Assembly (NCBI GenBank): GCA_950295325.1
Contig: OX485803.1
Coordinates: 38,827,554 to 38,891,553 of the forward strand
Length of the DNA stretch: 64,000 nt
Source of the DNA: Polytrichum commune
Taxonomy: Eukaryota > Streptophyta > Polytrichopsida > Polytrichales > Polytrichaceae
Reading direction: 5' to 3'
The translations under genes and the position numbers were made by a program. Positions 48,780 to 60,300 of this stretch are shown here, one piece after another. A model generated the notes under the pieces. It worked only from the letters and a program-made list of their open reading frames with translations. It was not told the origin of the DNA and made no database searches. Each line of letters starts with the position of its first letter. Positions within the stretch are counted from its first letter, which is position 1.

Positions 48780-48985
48780 CCAATTTTAGGGTGGGTTTAC
48801 ATTAGAGTCTAGGTCGAAGAGTCTTAGGGTCCAAATCACCCCTTTACCTTATTAAAGTCATACTCAATATTGATTTCTCAAACTAGGAAAAGTATTTCCT
48901 TGAGCGAGAACTGCTTAAATTGGGTGGGAATTGATGTCACATTGACATCACTTCATTATTTTTTATACATGGGACCCTCACTTAA
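48780..48985 (-). repeat. Outer inverted repeat, right arm
   Basis: Reverse-complement partner of 44330-44600, with gatttctcaaactagg at about 48870 matching cctagtttgagaaatc at about 44485. It ends directly next to the family C element at 48985-49390. Confidence 0.55.
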
Positions 48986-49390
48986 CCACAATCTTTATCC
49001 CAATTAGTGTGTGTGGTACTAATTCATGAAAAACACACTATTTTGCCAAGTCTCAAAACTAGCAAGGGCTAATTTTTTGTTGAGTGATACTAAATTCACA
49101 AATACATGCTTATTTAGCATACATTTCAAGAAAATTAATGCATGTTCTAAGGTGCTTGTAGAGTGATAAAAAAATTACATGCAAACACATGTTTGTCAGT
49201 GAATAATGCCAAGATGATAGTGCCAATACTTTTAGTGAACAATGTTGCCATGAATAGTGTTGAGATGAACAATGCTTCCTAGATGTATTGATGGCACTAA
49301 TTACATAGTGTATATAAATATCGTACCACCTTTACTAATTTCCCACACTTACTATTAGTCCTCCCTTACTAATTGGGATAATCAATGTAA
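48985..49390 (+). mobile_element. MITE-like element, family C copy 2
   Basis: About 400 bp bounded by TTATCCCAATTAGT and ACTAATTGGGATAA. The interior (aatgcatgttctaaggtgcttgtagagtgat) matches the reverse complement of the element in DUF726 intron 3. It ends about 440 bp upstream of the eIF3f start codon, so it could lie in or near that promoter. Confidence 0.65.
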
Positions 49391-49830
49391 TGTAAAATTT
49401 CTAAGTCCAAATGTTTACTGACGACCAAAAAGATCCCTCAATTTTGATGTTTCTTTGATCTTTGAGCCTTGTGTCAACCCACTTTAAATTTAGAATGAGT
49501 TTCCATGTAGGCCGGTCTCCCTTAACGACACATTGACTCACATATGAACGAACCTACTACCGAGCCTATTCCCGAAGCTAAGGAAGGTGGAGCCTAGTAG
49601 GCTCGGCAGCCTTCTCCTTGATTGACGTCTTCTTATTAGGGTTTCCTCTGCTGCTACTGCGTTTCGTTGGAACTAGCCACCACAAATTTCTTGTATCTGC
49701 GAAGGATTCCTTTGAATTCAAGTTTTTTTCTCGAACAAACGCATTACTGATCAATTTGGGAACAAATCTGGTGCACTTGGTTAACAAATAAAACATCTCT
49801 GTTATTACGCACCATTCAGAGTGAGGAGCT

Positions 49831-52800
49831 ATGGCGATGGGGACGACGGTGCTGCACATGCCGTCGGGGCCGACGGGGGTGGTGGCCAAGTTGCACCCTA
49901 CGGTTTTATTCAATATATGTGATTCTTTCATCCGTCGCAATGACCAACAGGACCGCGTGATCGGTACACTCCTGGGCTCTATATCATCGGACGGCTCGGT
50001 GGAGATTCGCAACTCGTATGCTGTTCCACACAACGAGTCCCTTGATCAGGTTATGACCTATTCTCCCCCGAGCCCACACTGTATAGATGAACTACAAGAA
50101 TACACTAAATCACATCACTTGTGTTATTGATTTTTCCTAGAAAGTTGTAGAGACTCGTTTTTAGATCACATCCATATGGTCACAATTTCAGGTGACCCGC
50201 TTACCATTAAATATTTAATTTGAAGGCATTAAAGGCTACAAATTCTTAGTCTATTGCACTCCATGATTGACATTTAAAATTTCGACAAACTATGCATTCA
50301 TGAGTCTGTGCTATCGAGTTATGCATACTGCATAAATGAAAGTGGCATTATGTGGGAACTAGAGCAATATTTACTATTTCATTTGATAAATATAACAAAG
50401 GAATGACATTCGGGGCATAAACCTTATAAAATTTGAGGGCCCTCATAGCATGACATCTATTGGTGGCAAGATCACATGAGGGTTAAAGATCCCCCATTCA
50501 TGTCCAAATCCTTGACACCTCATGAGCCAAGTAGAAGGGTGGGACACGGAGCATTGAGATGGCAACCTGGTATGGGTTCCACAGGCTTTTAAGGGTTTAC
50601 TGATGTTTCTTTATCATGATAAATAAATCTACCTTAATCCAATATGTACGTATTTCTTATGTTGGAAACATGGTTCGTTTCATGGTCTGTGCAATTACAA
50701 TTGTAGATTAGAAAACTGCATTTGATTCATATGTAGGAGCTATTGTTATGGCCAATAAAATTTAAATTCAAACTTGCACTTAAATACTTGCAATCTGATT
50801 CTGCAATTGAATTATCTTGCAATTGACCTTTACATTGCGTGAAGGTGGAGGTCTGAGTGTTTACTTTGTACTCATGTTTGTTTTTATGCAGGTGGCAGTG
50901 GACATTGACTACCATCGCACAATGTTCGACCTGCACCAACGTGTGAGTCCAAAGGAAGTGATCATTGGCTGGTGGGTTTTAGGCTCCATCATAACCCGAC
51001 CTCACACAGACTATTTGCATTCCTCTGGTGACTTGTAAAGTTTTGGCATCGCCCAAAAATTGCATTGGAAATGATAATTATTGGTAAGATGTGTTTGGGC
51101 TCTGATGTGAAGGTATTCAACAGGATTTGGGGTTACCGGAAGTGATGCTTTGATTCAAGAGTTTTATGCAAGAGAAGTTGCCAATCCAGTCCATTTGACA
51201 GTAGACCCCATGTTCACGGACGAGCGGGCAAACATTAGGGCTTATGTTTCTTCACAACTGACTTTAGAAGACCGGCCTATTGCTGCTCTATTTCATGAGA
51301 TCCAGCTTGATATGCGTCTGGTGGAGGCTGAGAGAATAGGATGTAAGTGCATTTATAACTGTTGATTTTTCATGAACTGCTCCTTAAATTTGGATTCTTC
51401 TTTTTATAATGCACTCGTGAATATACATCTGATTTAGTCCTTGCCACTTGCAGTTGATGTGCTGAAGAAGACGATGGTGGACAAACTACCAAACGATCTT
51501 GAAGGGCTTGAGGGAACAATTGAAAGGCTTCAAGGCATGATAGAGACAGTGTTCAGCTTCGTTGATGATGTTGTGGTATGTTTGTACATTTCTTGATTTT
51601 CCACCTGTTCCTTGTGTTCCATATATCATCGAGTGGTTGCTGTATTTATGGATGTTTGGGTTACCACAGTCTGGGTTAATTGTGCTCAATTGGTGGGACT
51701 CCATTGCAAGATTTGGTCATACACTAGCATTCTTCTTCTCTGCTCTGATTACGTTTGGAATAATACCACTTAAAATTGCTTAGCAGATGTTTCATTGAGA
51801 AGCATTTGAAAGACTGCAATAACTGGTCTTTATTTTTGCAATAACCCCATGGTAAAAGTCGCTTGACAGTGCCTATGGCAGAATGACACCTTTCTGCTAG
51901 CTTTCACTTCATCTTAAGGTGCAGAAGATTTGTGTTTCTAGTTTGGCATATGTGGCTTTGGATACATTCTTGAAGGCGCAGTTCAGGGCTAGTTAACTGA
52001 TGCTCTGCATCTTAGAACTATCAACGCTCCATTTATTTGAAGACGAAGTTAATTACAGACCTTTATCTAGCATTTAGAGACCCTTGAACATATTTGTCTC
52101 CTTCATTTATCTAGCATTTAGATTGACATTGAGTTTTTCCAGTCACCCAGTACAGTTTAGGGGTTTGCATCATATATATTTCCTGTATGAGCAGGAGGGA
52201 AGGTTGCCGCCAGACAATTCCATTGGGAGGTATCTATCAGATACTCTTGCATCTGTACCAAGGATCGACTCTGAGGCATTTGACAAACTCTTCAATGACA
52301 GTGTACAGGTATGCTGCTGGTATGACATGTGGAATTTAACGGATCTACCAATTAGGCAGGTTGCAAGCATTTTCAACACCCAGAAAAGTTTTTCTGGAAT
52401 GAGAATAACGAAGCTATTCAGAAAAATCACAGCTTATAGGTAGTAGGTTAAGTTTATTCTTCCTGAATATTCCTGCTGAAAGAGATTCAGGGAGGCTAAA
52501 GATAAGAAATCAATAGAAAGTAGGAGTGAGGAGTTCTGCTAGACAAGCTCTCCTTAATCTGCTAAACAGAAGAGATTGTTAGAGACCAGGAGTTGTGGAA
52601 GAGAGCCTGCAGATCAAAGCTTTGACATCTGTTGATCTTTGATTTTCTGAGAGTATCATAGGGTATTTTGTCACAACTTAGCTAATATTCGTGTATGCTC
52701 AGAGTTGTGGGTTGGTCATGAATGGATTAGTCTACTTTTGTGATCCAATGTGTTTAATAAAGACTATTATGTGGTATTGTTTGCAGGATGTTCTATTGGT

Positions 52801-52876
52801 ACTTTATCTGGCCAACCTGACTCGCACGCAACTGTCATTGGCGGAGAAACTGAACACTGCAGCTCAAATAGTGTAG
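49831..52876 (+). CDS. TIF3F1: Eukaryotic translation initiation factor 3 subunit F (eIF3f)
   Basis: Exons: 49831-50049, 50892-50971, 51113-51342, 51454-51575, 52195-52308, 52787-52876 (stop TAG). Phases agree and give 284 residues, the normal plant length. The N-terminal MPN domain reads VAKLHPTVLFNICDSFIRR, then DRVIGTLLGS, VEIRNSYAVPHNES, YHRTMFDLHQRVSPKE and IGWYSTGFGVTG. The JAMM zinc motif is not intact, as is normal for this non-catalytic MPN subunit. The C-terminal part (LPPDNSIGRYLSDTLASVPRI, LVLYLANLTRTQLSLAEKL) packs with other PCI/MPN subunits. eIF3f belongs to the eIF3 complex that recruits the 40S ribosome during translation initiation. The start codon is the first in-frame ATG, in the context GAGCTATGGCG. 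Confidence 0.97.
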
Positions 52877-54363
52877 TCCTGTTCGATTTAATTTCTTGTC
52901 TGTGTAGGCTAAGTTCATTCCTTGACCCTGAATTCTTGGTAAAGGGTATTAGTTGGGGCCATGTTGCTCTGTAGGATTGGACAATTCTGTTATCATGGTG
53001 TATTCTGTTGCGTTAGTCCTAGGACATGGTAATTCTGAATTATTGAGGCTCAATGTAATCAGATTGAGGTCATAGGATCAGACCCTATTCATTCATGGAA
53101 AGAGAAGCAACGATTTTGAAGGGATTCTTCTTATCTGAAAATATTTTTGTTAGGTCCTCCTTACTGGGGAGGGTGAACCAACCCATATGCTCGTTCCTTG
53201 TTGGATGACTGCAGCCCTGCCTCCAAGGTTATTTCTCCACAGCACCTGCTTAGCACACTGGTAGAGAAACTGGAAAACACAGTAGAAATGGCTTTACAGG
53301 TGTTGGTTATTGCCAGTGCAGTGAAGCACAAGTTTGAAAATGCTTGACACAGTTCCCCATGAAAAGGTGTGCATGAAAGTCATTGTTGTACATTCCATGA
53401 GCAATTTATGCTTGTGCAAGATGAATCATACACTGCAGTGTTAACCTGAGGGGCGAGGCGTTTTCTAGGATGTGTTATAGAAAAAGATACCAAGGGTTTC
53501 TTGTAAATTATTACAAAAAGAGAAGTTGTGTTCCGCCATCAAAGGGTCACATCCACAGTTATGCAGGCTTACAAGGTACGCAGGTGTTTTTTTGCTTTAT
53601 TCGGGCAATACTTGCTTTAATCAAATAGCGAGATATGGTTTGAGTTAATATCAGAGAACAATCATCATGTAGACTATTTTCCTGTTAATGATGTGGACAT
53701 ATAACTTTGTTGAAGTATTTTGTTTCAGGAACTCAAAACATTACTTGTCTTCCAAGTAAATGCTGGAATACAATAAAATGTTTTGAAAATTCTAAATAAC
53801 TCGCTACTTTGTGTTGCGTCTCTCTTCAGATTGGATGTTTGCTTAAAAAAGTAATTTTGCGGGCAGTTGCAACAGGAAATAAAACTCCAAGAAAAGAGAT
53901 GTAACAACTGTGTATACAAATGTTGATGTCATAGGAGAGTCTATTTCGAAAGAAACGATTTTCTAGAATTATGGACAAATAACAAGTGATTACAATTTCA
54001 TAACCTTTCGCAAGTTGCTATCGTTTCGGAGGTCTAAATTAAAACCTCCTGCTAATTGCCGAGATCTACACACTCAAGGCGGTGCCTATCCTACTCTAGG
54101 CCTGTACCTGAAATGGTGAAGAATTGACAGGAAGGGTACTAAGTCACAGAACCAATGGAAGGCCCCAGGAAGGCCCGGCAGATTCTGCACAAGTATTGGT
54201 ATTGTTGAGCTTAATTAGATCGGTAAATTCTTGCTGCAGATGATTATCACCCAAAAGGATAACCACATTTATCAAATAGATAAATCTCTATAAGTATACA
54301 TGATTTTCATGCTGGGACGTATTTAATAAATCAAAAGCTTTTGATCCAAATGAATTCCAGCTG
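52877..54363. other. Convergent intergenic gap between eIF3f and the EFR3-like gene
   Basis: Both flanking genes end toward this 1.5-kb stretch, so it should hold their 3' UTRs. I see no coding exon, RNA gene or clear repeat in it. Confidence 0.6.
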
Positions 54364-57300
54364 CTAGCATCCAGCTGCTTTCAGAAAGTTGTCGTAAGGA
54401 CTTGAGGGAGGGAGCTTAAGGTCGCCCACAGTAGGAGATGCTAACCATACAGGCTTCAATGTTGGACTCTGGTTGCGGCTGCCAGAATCTGTCGTAGTTC
54501 TTGCATCTTCAAATTCTCCATCAATGTCAGTCTGCCACAAATATAACAAAAGGCCTTAGTGCTTGTAATCAAGTTCAGTAATGGCTTCACCACTCCTCCC
54601 CTCCATGTTAATAAGGCAAGCATTTACCACCTTTTCCTGGTTTTCGTCACATTTCTATTGAGTTATTCAACATGACTTTTGGTCCAGAGTTGTTTGCTTT
54701 GCATACAACAACTTCCATGTTCAGTATGTTTTCGGTGTATGCCTGGAGGTAGTGTGGAGGTTTGAGCAAAGAAAATCCTGGATCAGTTCAATGAGGGTCA
54801 AAATCATTTGGCATGCCAAGAGATGCTACAATGAGTTTGGTCCTCAATGAACTGGATTAGGTAGTTTGAATTTGAATTTCATTCAAATTCAAACACCACC
54901 TCCGAGCATTCACCTCAAGGGGAAAATTCTTATTGATATTGGATGCAGAACAACTGATGGAAAATCATAGGGCACCAACTCCAGACAAGAAGTCTCCTTG
55001 AGTTGAAGGATAACTCTAGTATTGCTTCCTAAACTTGACATCAATTAACCTCTTCTTTGGACACTCACCTTGCCGTCAGGGCTGTCTTGCTCATTTGTGG
55101 TCCCACTAGGCTCCTCCTTACTGTTGTTGGGGAGGGTGATCGACAAAGGAGAGCCCTTACTATCCAACTGCAAGACTGCTGCCATCTTCCTGTGGGTGCC
55201 GGCTCCAGCTTCCTTGCACCGGTTCGCAGTTGCACTGTAGGATAATGGCCCACTTGGAGCATGTGTAAGACCCACTTGTCCAGCTGTTTCTTTGGCCTGC
55301 ACACAAGAGGGATCTCGAACATTATTTGCAGTTCTATTAAATCCATTTCTGCCATAGCATCCTTAACATGTGAATGGACATTGTCTTTCTAACTAACTTC
55401 AAGAATAGATTTCCAAAATTCAATGTCTTTGACTACAAGCATGAATGACTACCTATCTTCAAACAAGCCTTCTCCTATCTACCAAGATTCAAATTACATA
55501 GAAAGAATTACACTAAGTGTATACTCTCCAAGATGCTTACCTAGGGAGTATACCCATTACACCATTTATGAATGCTATGGGAGATGACATGAAGGAAAAT
55601 TACATACCAAATCAAGCAGCTGGGATACACCAGGTGCTTGTGGTGTAGGAGTGCCAACTGGAGCATCCCGCAACAGCGGCGGCAGATCTGAACCTGATGA
55701 AGCACTAATACCTTCCTCTTCTCCAACAGCAGGTGCCAACTGGGACTGCAAGTATTAATGAGGTCGAAACCAATGTTAGATTAGTATGTAAATGCATAGT
55801 ATGAATGCAACACAATATCAAGAGGTATCCAAGAATCTACCTGTCTGGTATTAAAAGTGTGATGTGAGTAAAATATTGATACTTGGTGGGTTTATCACAA
55901 TACAAGAGTACCTTTGCATACCCAAATTGTATTTAATTGGGTCGAAACCATCCTAGTGCCATATTGAGAATAGGTTAGTCTTAGCTGGACTGGAATGGTA
56001 GCATTAACAAAATTACCACAACCTGTGCCCTGCCGGTTTCAGAAAAAATAAAAGTGGGGATAGGACATTAACCTCATCAAAGGATATAGAGTCTTGGGAT
56101 GCATGGGTTGAACGAGCATTGAGGGAATCTGAATGTAAGCGTGACCTTAACAAATCACTATCCTCTGGGGCAAACTGCTCTGACAACCTTTCTTTTATGT
56201 CAGCTCCCTCCACCTGTATCAATCAAGCAAATTGTCAGAAATTCCACAGAAAAGCTGTTCAGACCCTCATTTCTTGCTTGGTTGGAAGACCTTGTATAAT
56301 GACCACTTCCGGACAATTCCCTTTTTGTAATCTCATTTTGCATTTGTATGGATATATTTACCTAACCTTGGTCAAATATCTCCCAAGTGGCACAAAGTTT
56401 TCAGAAAGGGGTTTGTCTTATTACCTCCACTAATGTGGGAGATGCTTCAACAATACGTGCCACAAGCGCTTCATTTGATAAATCTCCAAGGAGAGAGATA
56501 CGAGAGAGAGAAGACAAAGCTGCACTGTCATCGGACTGTGTCCCGTAATCGCCAGCAAATACAGCTGAACTAGATGCATTGAGAGTGCTCTCCTCACTTA
56601 GCTCCAAAAAAGGATCTTTCTGCAAGACATTAGTAGATAAGCGACACACAGGAATGCACTTAGCAAAATCATACAAGATATTGTACTCAATAAGACATTT
56701 CTTAATAAGACAATGTAAAAGATATTTTTGTCAACATATGGAAGCTTACCACTAAGGAAGTCAGAGGGACTTTGGCCGGGGCAATAATCTGAGGTATATT
56801 ATATGTCTTAGCCGCAAAGACAAGCATAGCTGTGGCGAGTGTGAAAAGAGACCTTCTTCTTGCTGGAGAAAACTGTGTAGCTAGAGAAAGCCAACAATAT
56901 GCTTGATCAGAAACAAAATACCAGACAATTTCATACCAACACCCTCAATATATGTTGTTTGGCAGAACAAAAATGCTGTGATAAAAAGGGATTAAGGAAC
57001 TTACCATTTGAATCTAAAGCAAGGGCTCTGACTGATAGAGCCAACTGCAATGCTCGAGCCTGGGTACTATGACTTGAACTCTGCAACATTGAGTCACACA
57101 GATATTGTAAATACATATTAGAAACAATTTAGAAAAAACTGGCAAGATAATGGTTTTTTGGAGCGATGACAAAGATGCAGAAAATAAAAGAGGACTTACC
57201 CTTGGTCTTGAGAAAAGGAGAGCAAGACTATACGTGTGGGCCATAGCCTCATAACTGGAAGGCCAGTTATCAGCCATATTTGCTTGTAGCCAAAGTGTAG

Positions 57301-60300
57301 AAAATAAAAGCTCTGCTTGTCGACCGGTCAGCCTCACGGTTGTCATCTCCTGAGAAATTCAGCAGACAACAATAAAGTATTTGAATACAGCATCATGACA
57401 TTCTCAAGATTATGTAATGTGATGTGAGTGAACACAACCAGACCTACCCCTACTCTAGTAATTTAACCTACATAACGAAAGGTTCATGACGTTCTTCATT
57501 TATCTATTGGCTTGATGGGATTCAGAATACAACAGATGCGGGTATGAGTTCAGTCACCAGCCATCAACTTATAGAAACACTGTATTGGAAAAGAAACTTA
57601 CAATGTCTCTGTTGTTACCCACAGATGGTCTTCGCAAATGTGCCATAGACCGTCCCAAGCTTAACCTGAATGCTTGAAGTCGGCTAGGACTGTTTGCACC
57701 TTGTAGTCCATCCTCTCTTCCAGATCGCACCTCATCGCGACCAATGCTATCAGAGCGCCCTTCAAACTGCCACTCTCCTTTGCCCATGCTATCTGTCTTA
57801 GCAACCGCCCTGCCCAAACTATTTGTTCTTCCCTTTACCTTTCCTTCCTCGTCATCACTATCCAGATAACTACCTCCCATGCTTCTCTCCCTCCTTAACC
57901 TCTCAAAAAGTGCAGCAGCTGATGCAAATGCTGACACTCGCTTCTTGTTTCTGCTGGGTGAAGGTGCATCAGAATGAGGAAGATATTGGTGATCATACCG
58001 AGAGGATTGGGAAGCGGAGGCTGGAACAAGAAGTAGCACTAGTATACGGTGAGCCCCAATGCGAGTTTCCACATCAGAGTGCAACATAGCCTGCAGTAGC
58101 TCATTAAACAAGGAGTCTGGAAATTCCTGCAAATAAAAGAGGGAATTTCATATTAGTGTATTTGAGGTGTGATTGCTATTCAGAACCACTGAAGGATTCT
58201 AGTTGAGGAAGAAGGATAGGGCGTAAGGTAGTATTAGTATAAATGAGGTACATATTGCATCATCAAGATACAAGTAAAATGGAGGTGATAAAAGGAGGAG
58301 ACGTATATAGTGGAGTGATATTGGAGTCTCAATATAGTGATGAAAGCATTGCGCTTTAAGTGCTGTGCAGTGCAAGAGGTAGGGACCTAATGGTACCTGA
58401 TGTGCATATAGGTGGTCAGGGAGATATGCAACTGCAAGAGCTAATACAGAGACAGCTTGTATGGTACTTCTTGCTACTAAAGTAGTCACAGAGAGTTTCT
58501 CTAGTGTCGCAGCCATCATATCTAGGAGCGGTCCTGCATCTCCCACCTGCACCAGCCAAATATCAACATTATCACATCCTATCATACACAACCAAGTGAG
58601 ACTACTGAGAGAATATCTTCGACTAAATTTCAGAGCATATCATTACATTGCAATGGTGGTGAGCTACATGGAACTACACTCTGGGCATACGTGTAGTGTG
58701 TCTTAACCCTGGGCAGCCCTGTAACATAACCCACAATATACACCACAATATACTCCCTGGATATATACCCACAGTATATCCAGGGACACTAAGCTAATAG
58801 GGTGGCCCACAGCATTTGCTGCAGTCAGTGTAGATGTAAGCGTGTCAAAGGTTGCTGTGAGATAGAACACCTTACCCTCCTTCCAAACTCCATTAGGCAC
58901 TCTTCAATGGCCGCCTGTAGGGAAATGTTTGGGTCAACCACTTCCATGTTCCCACTCCCCATGGTTTCCATTGAAACTTGAAGGCTCCTTCGTAGATGCT
59001 TCGACAAGTCACTCATTGCACCCACCTCAGCTACAGTTGCTTTTGCCTTTGATTGGCGTGCCAAAACTGCTGTAAGTGCAACAATGTTTGTCTTCATCAT
59101 AATGTTACCCTCCACATCTTTATTATCAAGATGCCTGACTAGCGCGGCTAGCAGCAATTGCCCATTTCCTGCGTCCACCAGTCTATTAGATTAAGAAAAT
59201 TTTCTCAAACAATGATCATGTCATTCTGCATACAAGAACATCTCAGTATAAACTACACTAAAATTTGTGGTTAGTGTGAATTAGCAGTTGGAGTTCCTCA
59301 ATGCTGCAAACCTTTCTAGATGTGATTTTTTAACAAGTGTAACACAAAGCCATACTTTGGCTTGATAGAATAATAAAAAAGTGCTTTGGTAACATGTTAC
59401 AAGATCACGAAACTCTACTGGTAAACCACACTAATTACACATTTTAGTGTACAAGATAGAGCTCAACGTCCTCAATGGTCTAACAATAATGGCAACCCTT
59501 TGATTTCATTAGGTAAATTTCTGGGAGTGTTTGCGAAGGCATAGACCAGAAGAACCTCACATAATAATATTCTTCATACAGAAGATTTAAACGGTTGTCA
59601 CTGTGATTGAAAAGCCACAGATTCCTGATTGTCTCAGTACAGAGTTTGTCAACAGAAGTCCGTTGCCATACAGTCAGGCAGCCAGTACTCAACAAAGAGA
59701 ATTCAATGTGCTTTGATAAGAGGAACATTGGAAAATAAGCACCTGTTTGTTCCATCAAAAATTGCATATTTTGCAAAACAACAAGTGCCAAGCCCCTCTC
59801 CAACGACCAGTGCTTGCCAGTGTCAAAGAAACGAAATATAGGCTCCAGCACCCTGCGGACTGTGGTTGCCTCCTTTGCCAATGTAGCCATGTTTTGAATA
59901 CATATTTGAGCCCAGACTGAAGGTGCCTCTGTTTCCTCCCTAAATAAGACAGCATACAACACAAAATATGGTGAGCTAAAATGTCAGAGGCAAACACAAC
60001 AGAATAGACTTCAACATGCAGTAATTTTATCTCTAAAGTATCCCAGGTTAAAGAGTGAGCAGAACTTGAGGTAAAACTTACATCTACAAATTTATAAACA
60101 TAGAAGTATATCTCTTAGATTGCAGTGTTATTATATGTCAAACAGGTAGACAAGGTGTAACCTTGTTAAATTAAGTGGGTCTTTGATATTTGCATGAGAT
60201 TTGTGATGATGCATCTTGTTCATTGCCTCCCTCATTACTTGAAGTGCATGCGCATGACCCTCTGATCTCATCACCTCCTTCATCCACTGCTGTTGTGCCT

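Larger units (their letters stand above)
43674..49830. other. Repeat-rich intergenic region between M32 and eIF3f
   Basis: The 43.7-44.1 kb part is the 5' flank of the carboxypeptidase gene. The rest is made of inverted repeats and small elements listed separately (44148-44210, 44330-44600 with 48780-48985, 45061-45319 with 46880-47128, 48985-49390). The final 440 bp lead into eIF3f and probably carry its promoter and 5' UTR. No additional gene could be supported; the element interior (45.3-46.9 kb) shows no transposase. Confidence 0.55.
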
